Of a stretch of DNA of 5,815 nucleotides, positions 1 through 5,025 are shown one piece after another. Position numbers and translations under genes: made by a program. Every line of letters begins with the position of its first letter. Positions within the stretch are counted from its first letter, which is position 1. Origin of the DNA: Chloroflexota bacterium (GTDB taxonomy: Bacteria > Chloroflexota > Dehalococcoidia > Lucifugimonadales > Australimonadaceae); the NCBI GenBank assembly GCA_026713505.1, contig JAPOOH010000455.1, positions 1 through 5,815 on the forward strand, given 5' to 3'. The notes beneath the pieces are model-generated. The model was not told the origin of the DNA and searched no databases. It saw nothing but the letters and a program-made list of their open reading frames with translations.

Positions 1-400
1 GCTTGTCCTTCGTCACCTTCTTGAGGAAGTGGAAGAGGAGCACGTCGTTGTTCTGGGAGATGAGGTACGCGATCATCGACGCGAGCACGATGCGCGGCAC
101 CGAGCCGAGTATGTCGTCGTAGGCCCCTTGTCCTTCCCACCACGGAGCGCCGGGGATGATGCCGCCGACGTACGTGAGCAGGACGACGATCAGGCTCAGC
201 GCGAACCCCGTCCAGACAACGATGCTTACCGTGCGCCTGCCGTACACCTCGGAGATGGTGTCGGTGATGAGGAAGGTCAGCGGGTACGCGATGAAGCTGA
301 CCGACACCTCCCAACCGCCCAGCGTAACGATCTTGGTGGCGATGATGTTTGCCACGACGAGGAATGTCATGAAGGCCATAGCGAGCACTGCCAGCGGCAT
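1..400 (-). CDS. VUT/YhhQ-family queuosine precursor transporter, N-terminal part (cut by window edge)
   Basis: Reading leftward from ATG at 400 gives 133 residues before the window ends, so the C-terminal part (roughly 40% of a family member of about 220 residues) is missing. The segment is strongly hydrophobic, with about four membrane spans (near residues 3-25, 33-50, 57-82 and 102-118). Two stretches recall the VUT/YhhQ (DUF165) family: YPLTFLITDTISEVYGRR at 39-56 and AYLISQNNDVLLFHFLKK at 111-128. Known members import queuosine precursors (preQ0/preQ1) across the inner membrane for tRNA modification. An ATG also lies at 403, but GGAGG at 406-410 is only 2 nt from it and 5 nt from the ATG at 400, so 400 is preferred. 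An in-frame TGA at 413-415 rules out a longer start. The gene lies 91 bp behind the lipoprotein gene and may have its own promoter. The family call is by motif recognition; the exact substrate is inference. Confidence 0.85.
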   Translation of the reverse strand, partial: MPLAVLAMAFMTFLVVANIIATKIVTLGGWEVSVSFIAYPLTFLITDTISEVYGRRTVSIVVWTGFALSLIVVLLTYVGGIIPGAPWWEGQGAYDDILGSVPRIVLASMIAYLISQNNDVLLFHFLKKVTKDK

Positions 401-443
401 CATGTCCTCCCATCAGGACGGGCGCACCCGGAGAGATTGCGGG

Positions 444-449
444 AGTATA
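444..449 (-). promoter_or_regulatory. Possible -10 element for the transporter gene
   Basis: On the minus strand the hexamer TATACT (5/6 to TATAAT) sits about 44 bp upstream of the transporter start. At 17 bp spacing there is only a poor -35 match (GTTCCC). A 6-bp inverted repeat, TTCCCG/CGGGAA with a 6-nt spacer (454-471), overlaps the would-be -35 region and could be an operator or a weak hairpin after the lipoprotein gene; no T-run follows it. The call rests on one hexamer in the right place. Confidence 0.3.
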
Positions 450-491
450 TCCCTTCCCGGCGCTACGGGAACCCCTGAACTTTCGTGTGAT

Positions 492-1262
492 TCAGGCGCT
501 GGGGCTCGGCCCCGGAAACACCCACTGTGAGAGCGCAGGGGCAACCTCGTTGCAGGGCAGCAGCAGCAGGTCGCGCCGGACGTGGCTGCGCCCGCCGGCC
601 GGTTCGCCGTCGCCGCCAGCGACGGCCAGGCACAGCCCACCGTCGCCGGTGCTCAGCGTGCCGTCCCCGCCGTAGGCGAACCGCTGCAGCGGCGACTCCG
701 AGCACGGCCTGACGTAGAGGCTGGCGCCATCCGCCTGGATGCAACGGTCGTGCTCGACGAGGTAGATCTGACCCTCGGCGGGGCGGTTGAACGCGAACAT
801 CTCGTCGTCCGCTCCCGGCTTGCAGGTGTGCGCCTGCAGCGGGGCGTTCACGTTGAGGTTGGCCCCGAACCCCGCGACGTCAACGCAGTAGAACTCCGGC
901 TCGTCCAGCGGGTCGGCCAGCATCACGAGGCTTCCGGACGGTGGACCTCCGGGCGCTGACACGGTCGCGGTGGGCGTGGGCCGTGGGGTGGGAGCTGCGG
1001 ACGCAGCCGGCCCCGGCGTTGGTGTTGGCGTTGGTGCGGGTGGGGAAGTGGTTGTGGCGGCAGCCGCAGGCGCAGCCGTTGGCGCGGGCGCCGGCATGGG
1101 CGTGGACGTAGCAGGTTCCGGCGTCGGCGTAGCCAGAGGGGCGGACGTCGACGTCGGTTCCGGAGTCGCGGCTGGCGCAGCCGTGGGAGTGGGCTCGGGT
1201 GAACACGCCGCCAGCACAGCGGCAGCCCCGAGGCCGGCAAGCAGGACGGTCGATACCCGCAT
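492..1262 (-). CDS. Secreted lipoprotein with Pro/Thr/Ala-rich stalk and ricin-B-like (beta-trefoil) domain
   Basis: A 256-residue protein. Residues 1-19 form a signal peptide ending in a lipobox (VLAAC), with Cys20 as the predicted lipidation site. Residues 21-108 are a low-complexity stalk made almost only of P, T, A and S. Residues 110-250 resemble a ricin-B-type beta-trefoil: three sub-repeats, each with a plausible cysteine pair (C126/C147, C174/C187, C211/C237), and degenerate QxW-type positions (QRF at 193-195, SQWVF at 245-249). Such domains usually bind sugars, so a surface-anchored glycan- or ligand-binding role is inferred. The ATG at 1262 is 6 bp after the dioxygenase beta stop codon and has only a weak ribosome site, so translational coupling is likely. 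Its place in a dioxygenase operon is unusual. The lipoprotein and stalk calls are firm; the lectin fold is likely; no function or gene name is known. Confidence 0.85.
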   Translation of the reverse strand: MRVSTVLLAGLGAAAVLAACSPEPTPTAAPAATPEPTSTSAPLATPTPEPATSTPMPAPAPTAAPAAAATTTSPPAPTPTPTPGPAASAAPTPRPTPTATVSAPGGPPSGSLVMLADPLDEPEFYCVDVAGFGANLNVNAPLQAHTCKPGADDEMFAFNRPAEGQIYLVEHDRCIQADGASLYVRPCSESPLQRFAYGGDGTLSTGDGGLCLAVAGGDGEPAGGRSHVRRDLLLLPCNEVAPALSQWVFPGPSPSA

Positions 1263-1268
1263 CCCGGA

Positions 1269-1811
1269 TCAGAAGAAGTTGGTGAGGTTCTTGGAGAGCA
1301 GCACGTTCTGGTCCAGGTAGATCTCCCGGCGGCAGATCTTCCACGCTCCGTCGACCCTGCGCAGGGTGTCTATGCGGTTGCCGATCCAGGTGTTGTCCTC
1401 GTCCTCCAGCCGGTTGCGGTGCACCAGGAAGCGGGACTTGACGCGGATCTCGCCAGCCCCCACTTCGCCGGTGCCCGAGTCCAGCAGGCGGACGTTCGAG
1501 ACGAAGTGGGTGACGCGGGATAGCGGCTCCTCCGCCCAGTGTACTCCCGTGCGGATCTGCGCGACGCGTTTCACGAGCGTGTCCTTGCCCTCGTCGAACC
1601 AGGACATCTCGATCTTCTCGCGCGTCATCTCCCTGTCCATCTCCTTGGAAGAGACGTTGCGCTTCATCGGCGCATGGTAGCGGGTGTCTTCGGTGAAGAG
1701 GTCGAGCCACTCCTCGTAGCGGTGCTCGTCCAGCAGGTCGGCCTCCATGTACAGGAAGTCCTCTATCTCGAGGCGCAGCAGCAACTCCTCGTTGGAAAGC
1801 AGATCAGCCAC
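1269..1811 (-). CDS. Ring-hydroxylating dioxygenase, beta (small) subunit
   Basis: The 180-residue product has the usual length and character of the Ring_hydroxyl_B family (NTF2/SnoaL-like cone fold), the non-catalytic structural subunit of alpha3beta3 Rieske oxygenases. Family-like segments include EDFLYMEADLLDEHRYEEWL at 17-36, LFTEDTRYHAP at 38-48, THFVSNVRLL at 101-110, VKSRFLVHRNR at 124-134, and a C-terminal run RREIYLDQNVLLSKNLTNFF at 161-180. The start is GTG at 1811, with AGGAGG (1818-1823) 6 nt upstream; no better start is seen. The gene follows the alpha subunit after 10 bp and precedes the lipoprotein by 6 bp, so all three are almost surely one transcript. No catalytic residues are expected. 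The substrate cannot be told from this subunit. Confidence 0.95.
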   Translation of the reverse strand: MADLLSNEELLLRLEIEDFLYMEADLLDEHRYEEWLDLFTEDTRYHAPMKRNVSSKEMDREMTREKIEMSWFDEGKDTLVKRVAQIRTGVHWAEEPLSRVTHFVSNVRLLDSGTGEVGAGEIRVKSRFLVHRNRLEDEDNTWIGNRIDTLRRVDGAWKICRREIYLDQNVLLSKNLTNFF

Positions 1812-1817
1812 GGCGCG

Positions 1818-1824
1818 CCTCCTA
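1818..1824 (-). promoter_or_regulatory. Shine-Dalgarno of beta subunit overlapping the alpha stop codon
   Basis: On the minus strand TAGGAGG combines the alpha TAG stop (1824-1822) with the AGGAGG ribosome site of beta, 6 nt before its GTG. Ribosomes ending on alpha therefore finish on the site used to start beta, an arrangement that favours coupled, near-equal synthesis of the two subunits. Confidence 0.8.
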
Positions 1825-3207
1825 TCTCCCGTTCCTGTTGGTCATCCAGTCGTCCCGGGTAGCGGCGGACCTGGTGGGGGCCATCTCGCCCCAGTCCTTC
1901 GCCTGCATCACCTCCGCCCAACGCTGGTAGTAGCGCCTGTGGTTCTCATCGCTGTAGTTGTGGGCGAACAGGCCCGGCATGTCGAACTCCGTCGGGCCGT
2001 GGAGCGGAGGCTCGGAGAGCCGCATCTGGTAGTTCAGGTCGAGCTTCTGCGCAACCGGCCCCTTGCTGGCGATCGGCAGGGCGTACCAGTTCTCCATGTC
2101 GTCCTGCTGGGTGACCCCGCCCGGACCGTAGTAGAGCTCGTAGTAGTTGGCGAGCTCGGTCTTCCCTTCCTGCGGGGCGTCCTTGTCCACGAAGAAGTAC
2201 GTCCATATCTCCGTCATCGCGGGGCCCTGCGGGTGCATGATGCGGACCACGCGCCCCAGCCATCCCTCGTTGGGGAAGATGGCCGGGCCGACGGAGAGGT
2301 GGGCCATCAGGCCCAGGCGCTTCTTGCGGAGCTCGAACTTCTCGCGCAGGTACTCGCGCACGGCGGGACGTTCGTCCCAGGTGCCGGACTCTTCCCAGCC
2401 GGGGTCGCCCGCTTCCGGTATCGTCACGCCCATGGTGTGGCCTTCCGGGAACGAGACTGTGTAGCGGCTCCGTACCTGTCCGACGGAGACCGAGCGGTCC
2501 TGCCGCGGGCGCACCGGGTTGCCCGTCGCTCCGACACCCAGCGCGAGCGCCGTGGAGCGGTGCGTTATCCATCCGTGGGTGGTGTCCGTGTCAGGGCAGG
2601 GGACCTTCCAGTTGCAGCCCAGCCGCCACTTGACGATCCCGCCGAGCACCTCCGCGCCGTTGTCCGAGCCGTCCGTGTGCATCAGGCCGGTGGCGAGGTA
2701 GAAGTCGGCCCCGCCGAGGTATTCGTGGAAGTCCGGGGCAGTCTTGTCCCACGTGGCCCAGATGGAGCCCTGGAAGACCGCCACGCGCGCCTGCAGCAGC
2801 CCCCACTGGGACTTGTCCATGAGGTCGTAGCCGTTCTCGTGGTACGGCAGGGCGACCAGCGCGCCAGTGGCGTCGTACGTCCAGCCGTGGAAGGAGCAGA
2901 CGTGGGTGAAGGAGTTGCCGTGGTCGTAGCGGCAGACGCGGTTGCCGCGGTGCCTGCAGGAGTTCAGGAAAACGTGGACCTTCCCGTCGCGCGACCGGCT
3001 GACGATCACCGCCTCCTCGCCCATGCGGCTGAGGACGAAGTCCCCGGGTTCCGGTATCTGGGACTCGTGGCCCACGAAGAGCCACGAGCGGTTGAAGACC
3101 TGCTCCATCTCCTGGTCGTAGATGTCCTGGTTCCAGAAGATCTCCCTGCTGACCGTGCCGCTTTCCGAGTCAACGAGTCTCTTCATCTCCGACGTGAGCT
3201 GAACCAT
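1822..3207 (-). CDS. Ring-hydroxylating dioxygenase, alpha (large, catalytic) subunit
   Basis: A 461-residue Rieske non-heme iron oxygenase large subunit (naphthalene dioxygenase alpha is 449). It activates O2 to hydroxylate a ring substrate in the cytoplasm. The Rieske [2Fe-2S] motif is complete: C84-x-H86, 17 residues, C104-x2-H107. The mononuclear iron site keeps D208-x2-H211-x4-H216, and GPGGVTQQDDMENW at 361-374 supplies the expected C-terminal Asp (D369 or D370). Oddly, between NWK (199-201) and D208 there are six residues rather than the eight in naphthalene dioxygenase, and the usual E-N pair and the Tyr before the first His are gone (P205-D206; T210). The start is ATG at 3207, with AGGAGG (3213-3218) 5 nt upstream; a longer frame to 3255 exists, but its first 16 residues have no ribosome site. 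It heads the operon with beta and the lipoprotein, divergent from the ferredoxin. The family is certain; the substrate is unknown. Confidence 0.96.
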   Translation of the reverse strand: MVQLTSEMKRLVDSESGTVSREIFWNQDIYDQEMEQVFNRSWLFVGHESQIPEPGDFVLSRMGEEAVIVSRSRDGKVHVFLNSCRHRGNRVCRYDHGNSFTHVCSFHGWTYDATGALVALPYHENGYDLMDKSQWGLLQARVAVFQGSIWATWDKTAPDFHEYLGGADFYLATGLMHTDGSDNGAEVLGGIVKWRLGCNWKVPCPDTDTTHGWITHRSTALALGVGATGNPVRPRQDRSVSVGQVRSRYTVSFPEGHTMGVTIPEAGDPGWEESGTWDERPAVREYLREKFELRKKRLGLMAHLSVGPAIFPNEGWLGRVVRIMHPQGPAMTEIWTYFFVDKDAPQEGKTELANYYELYYGPGGVTQQDDMENWYALPIASKGPVAQKLDLNYQMRLSEPPLHGPTEFDMPGLFAHNYSDENHRRYYQRWAEVMQAKDWGEMAPTRSAATRDDWMTNRNGR

Positions 3208-3228
3208 GATCTCCTCCTCGTGTATCCC

Positions 3229-3240
3229 GCTCGATCGGGC
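3229..3240. promoter_or_regulatory. Imperfect palindrome at the presumed start of the alpha operon transcript
   Basis: GCTCGATCGGGC matches its own reverse complement at 10 of 12 positions and is centred on CGATCG. It lies just downstream of the candidate -10 of the alpha operon and overlaps the likely transcription start. It could be an operator half; short palindromes also arise by chance in GC-rich DNA. Confidence 0.25.
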
Positions 3241-3243
3241 GCT

Positions 3244-3272
3244 ATTCAACCACATGCGCGCCGGTATGGAAA
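3244..3272 (-). promoter_or_regulatory. Candidate promoter of the dioxygenase alpha-beta-lipoprotein operon
   Basis: On the minus strand TTTCCA (3272-3267, 4/6 to TTGACA) is followed after 17 nt by TTGAAT (3249-3244, 4/6 to TATAAT) carrying an upstream TGG, which forms an extended -10 (TGGTTGAAT). A start near 3237 would give a leader of about 30 nt before the ATG at 3207. Spacing and position fit a sigma-70-type promoter; it is found by eye only. Confidence 0.4.
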
Positions 3273-3299
3273 CAAGCGCAGGGCATGAGTTCGGGTAGA

Positions 3300-3323
3300 C
3301 GGGTCTCGTTGGGGGGAGACCCG
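3300..3323. promoter_or_regulatory. Perfect 8-bp inverted repeat between divergent operons (operator candidate)
   Basis: CGGGTCTC (3300-3307) and GAGACCCG (3316-3323) are perfect inverted arms separated by 8 nt. The centre is about 50 bp upstream of the likely ferredoxin transcription start and about 75 bp upstream of that of the alpha operon. This geometry suits a dimeric regulator bound between divergent promoters. No T-run follows on either strand, so it is not an intrinsic terminator. No regulator gene is in the window. Confidence 0.4.
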
Positions 3324-3345
3324 CGCCCGCCCGGACTCATGCGGC

Positions 3346-3354
3346 TGGTAGAAT
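3346..3354 (+). promoter_or_regulatory. Extended -10 element for the ferredoxin gene
   Basis: TGGTAGAAT has the TGn extension plus TAGAAT (5/6 to TATAAT). It would start RNA near 3361, about 17 nt before the ferredoxin ATG. No -35 match is seen at 16-18 bp, as is common for extended -10 promoters or activator-dependent ones. It differs by one base from the facing TGGTTGAAT of the alpha operon. Confidence 0.4.
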
Positions 3355-3377
3355 GCCCCCGGTTGAGGCCTACAGGC

Positions 3378-3704
3378 ATGTTGACCGAATTCACCAAGCT
3401 GGCAGAGGTGGGGGACCTTGCCCCCGGCCAGATGCGCACGATCAGGCTGGGCGGTGAGTACGTCCTGCTGGCGCGCATCGGCGACGAGTACTTCGCCCTT
3501 GACGGGTTCTGCTCCCACGCGGACGGTTTCCTTGCGGACGGCTACCTCATGGAGGAGTACTGCGAGGTCGAGTGTCCCATCCATGAGGGCGCCTTCCACC
3601 TGCGCACCGGCGCGGTGACGAACCCGCCCGCCGAGGAGCCGGTCGTCGCGTACGAGGTCCGCATCGAGGGCGGGGACATCCTCGCGGGGCCGCGCGGGGA
3701 GTAA
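3378..3704 (+). CDS. Rieske-type [2Fe-2S] ferredoxin of the dioxygenase system
   Basis: A 108-residue protein of the usual size for the small Rieske ferredoxins that pass electrons from a reductase to a ring-hydroxylating oxygenase. The cluster ligands are present: C45-x-H47, then C66-x2-H69 (CPIH), followed by EGAFHLRTG at 70-78, a typical second loop. The spacer between H47 and C66 is 18 residues, against 16 in NdoA-like ferredoxins; the extra two fall in the segment GYLMEEYCEVE at 55-65. The start is ATG at 3378, with a weak GAGG 9 nt upstream (3365-3368). A longer frame back to 3285 would cross the presumed promoter and adds residues unlike the family. It stands alone on the plus strand, divergent from alpha and beta, and converges on the aldo/keto reductase. 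No reductase gene follows. A bacterial nitrite-reductase-type small subunit (NirD-like) is a weaker alternative. Confidence 0.92.
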   Translation: MLTEFTKLAEVGDLAPGQMRTIRLGGEYVLLARIGDEYFALDGFCSHADGFLADGYLMEEYCEVECPIHEGAFHLRTGAVTNPPAEEPVVAYEVRIEGGDILAGPRGE

Positions 3705-3732
3705 CAGGGCGCTCGTTCCATACCCCACCCAT

Positions 3733-3748
3733 GTGCCCTGTCGGGCAC
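3733..3748. terminator. Short hairpin downstream of ferredoxin
   Basis: GTGCCC and GGGCAC form a perfect 6-bp stem around the tetraloop TGTC, 28 bp after the ferredoxin stop codon. There is no T-run on either strand, so it may help stop or protect transcripts between the convergent genes but is not a classical intrinsic terminator. Confidence 0.35.
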
Positions 3749-3753
3749 TCTGG

Positions 3754-3773
3754 ATTCCCGCTTTCGCGGGAAT
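3754..3773. repeat. dRS3-like palindromic repeat (ATTCCC-N8-GGGAAT)
   Basis: ATTCCCGC and GCGGGAAT are perfect 8-bp arms around TTTC, flanked by CTGG on the left and GACGG on the right. The same flanked palindrome is a familiar dispersed intergenic element in many bacteria, and the core fits the dRS3 pattern known from Neisseria. A degraded partial copy (GCGGGAATGGCG) follows at 3786-3797. It lies between the convergent ferredoxin and aldo/keto reductase genes, where such a stem can also act as a two-way transcript end. Confidence 0.7.
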
Positions 3774-3801
3774 GACGGGACAGAGCGGGAATGGCGCGGA
3801 G

Positions 3802-4704
3802 CTAGGCCTCCTTGGCGACGGCGGCCATGACGCGGTCGCGGATGAGCGCGTGGAGGTCGGGGTCCAGGGGGCCGGCTTCCGCCGCGGCGATGTTCGCCTT
3901 GAGGTGGTCCAGGTTCTGGGTTCCGTTGATGAACGTGTGCGCAGACGGGTGCCCGAGCGAGTAGCGGAACATCGTCGAGACGAGGTCCATCCCCTCGAGC
4001 ACGTCAGCGAGGCCGGACGCCACCCAGCGCCTGCGTACGACGGGGAACTCCCCGCCGCGTCCCTGCTCCCGCAGCGGAGCGCCCTTGACCGAGCCGCCCC
4101 GGATGATGGTGCCGGCCCCGGCCGCCTCCGCCGCCGTGATGGACTCCTCGTGCTCCGGCTCCAGCGCCGAGTAGACGATCTGGAAGGCGTCGAACACGCC
4201 CCATCCGATGTAGGCGGCGATGTCCGGCAGGGTGGCGGAGACGCCGATGAAGCGCGCCTTTCCGGACGCCCGCACCTCTTCGAGCGCCGAGACGCAGTCG
4301 TGCGCCTCGATTTCTTCGACCTTCGGCCCGTGGAGTTGCAGCAGGTCGACGTGGTCGGTCTTCAGGCGGGCCAGGCTCTCGTCCATGGTGCGCAGGATGT
4401 CTGCGCGCGACCACTCGGACTCGGCGTGAGGGACGCCGGTCTGCGGACGACCGCACTTCGTCGCGAGGTAGTATTCGTCGCGGCGGTGGGAGATGAAGCG
4501 TCCTATGAACTCCTCGCTCCGTCCGTACGCGGGGGCGGTGTCGATGAAGTTGATGCCGGAGTCCAGCACCGCGTTCAGGACGACGCCTGCGTGCTCCTCG
4601 CTGGGGAGCCGCCCACCGTTCTCCACCGTGTCGCGCATCTCCAGCGCGCCGAACCCGAGTTTCGTGACTTCCAGTCCCGTCCGTCCAAGCACGACCTTTT
4701 CCAT
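3802..4704 (-). CDS. Aldo/keto reductase
   Basis: A 300-residue NAD(P)H-dependent oxidoreductase of the AKR (TIM-barrel) superfamily, of normal length. The N-terminus (VLGRTGLEVTKLGFGALEM at 5-23) is typical. The catalytic tetrad is intact: D55 and Y60 in NFIDTAPAYGRSE, K83 in LATKCG, and H125 in LLQLHG. The family reduces aldehydes and ketones or oxidises alcohols, including sugars and diols; close relatives are often labelled L-fucose or D-threo-aldose dehydrogenase, but that cannot be settled here. ATG at 4704 is chosen because GGAGG (4711-4715) lies 6 nt upstream; the frame is open to 4752 without a better ribosome site. A 6-bp hairpin (4718-4738) ends just upstream of that site. It lies between the repeat array and the convergent ferredoxin. 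A role in turning over dihydrodiol or aldehyde products of the dioxygenase is inference from proximity. Confidence 0.94.
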   Translation of the reverse strand: MEKVVLGRTGLEVTKLGFGALEMRDTVENGGRLPSEEHAGVVLNAVLDSGINFIDTAPAYGRSEEFIGRFISHRRDEYYLATKCGRPQTGVPHAESEWSRADILRTMDESLARLKTDHVDLLQLHGPKVEEIEAHDCVSALEEVRASGKARFIGVSATLPDIAAYIGWGVFDAFQIVYSALEPEHEESITAAEAAGAGTIIRGGSVKGAPLREQGRGGEFPVVRRRWVASGLADVLEGMDLVSTMFRYSLGHPSAHTFINGTQNLDHLKANIAAAEAGPLDPDLHALIRDRVMAAVAKEA

Positions 4705-4717
4705 GGTCTTCCTCCGG

Positions 4718-4738
4718 GGGCCTGTCTCAGTAAGGCCC
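4718..4738 (-). promoter_or_regulatory. Leader hairpin just upstream of the aldo/keto reductase ribosome site
   Basis: GGGCCT (4718-4723) and AGGCCC (4733-4738) form a perfect 6-bp stem with a 9-nt loop, ending 2 nt from the GGAGG ribosome site. In the mRNA it could affect access to the start. Only the geometry supports it. Confidence 0.25.
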
Positions 4739-4766
4739 ATTGCATAACCCATCCACGCACCGGCGG

Positions 4767-5024
4767 TTCAACCTCACCCTGACCCTCTTCCCTCAATGGA
4801 GAGAGGATAAGGCGCGGTTCACCCTCACCCGAACCCTATCCCCTCAAGGGAGAGGGGATAGGTGGCAGTTCACCCTCACCCTGACCCTCTCCCCTCAAGG
4901 GAGAGGGGATAAGGCGGCGGTTCAGCCTCACCCTGACCCTCTCCCCTCAAGGGAGAGGGGATAAGGCGGCGGTTCAGCCTCACCCTGACCCTCTCCCCTC
5001 AAGGGAGAGGGGATAAGGCGGCAG
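4767..5024. repeat. Five tandem 51-52 bp palindromic repeats filling the intergenic region
   Basis: Units begin with TTCA at 4767, 4818, 4869, 4921 and 4973, with lengths 51, 51, 52, 52 and 52 bp. Each has a head (cctcaccctgac or variant), a hairpin with 9-bp arms CCCTCTCCC and GGGAGAGGG around a CTCAA loop (for example 4885-4907), and a tail GGATAAGGCGGCGG. Units 3 and 4 differ at one base, as do units 4 and 5; units 1 and 2 are more diverged. A partial sixth unit (TTCAG, 5025-5029) overlaps the TGA stop of the amidohydrolase gene. The core belongs to the widespread CCCTCACCC...CCCTCTCCC family of REP-like intergenic elements. The array accounts for nearly all of the roughly 320 bp gap between the two minus-strand genes; no gene is seen in it. 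Its stems could stabilise or end the amidohydrolase mRNA. Confidence 0.93.
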
Positions 5025-5025
5025 T

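Noticed and set aside
404..491. preQ1 riboswitch upstream of the queuosine-precursor transporter
   Set aside because: The leader is short and lacks the A-rich tail and pairing pattern of preQ1-I; no preQ1-II-like fold could be drawn by eye. A covariance-model search would settle it.
880..1710. A 276-codon minus-strand frame spanning beta and the lipoprotein
   Set aside because: It overlaps both real genes in another frame and its Arg/His/Gly-rich translation matches no family; it is a shadow frame.
3208..3255. Sixteen extra N-terminal residues for the dioxygenase alpha subunit
   Set aside because: The ATG at 3207 has an ideal AGGAGG at 5 nt, while the farther ATG at 3255 has no ribosome site and would overlap the candidate promoter.
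1747..3288. A 513-codon open frame on the plus strand across the dioxygenase genes
   Set aside because: It is antisense to alpha and beta, which have clear motifs and ribosome sites; its Arg/Val/Ala-rich translation has no recognisable domain. Long antisense frames are normal in GC-rich coding DNA.
3733..4782. A 349-codon open frame on the plus strand opposite the aldo/keto reductase
   Set aside because: It is a mirror frame of a gene with an intact catalytic tetrad, begins inside intergenic hairpins and ends in the repeat array; no domain is seen.
4740..4964. Small plus-strand ORF reading LTLTLSPQGRG-like repeats
   Set aside because: This is the familiar false protein produced when the CCCTCTCCC-type intergenic repeat is translated; there is no ribosome site, and the frame shifts between repeat units.
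4767..5024. CRISPR array
   Set aside because: Units are contiguous 51-52 bp tandem repeats with no unique spacers, and no cas genes are present.
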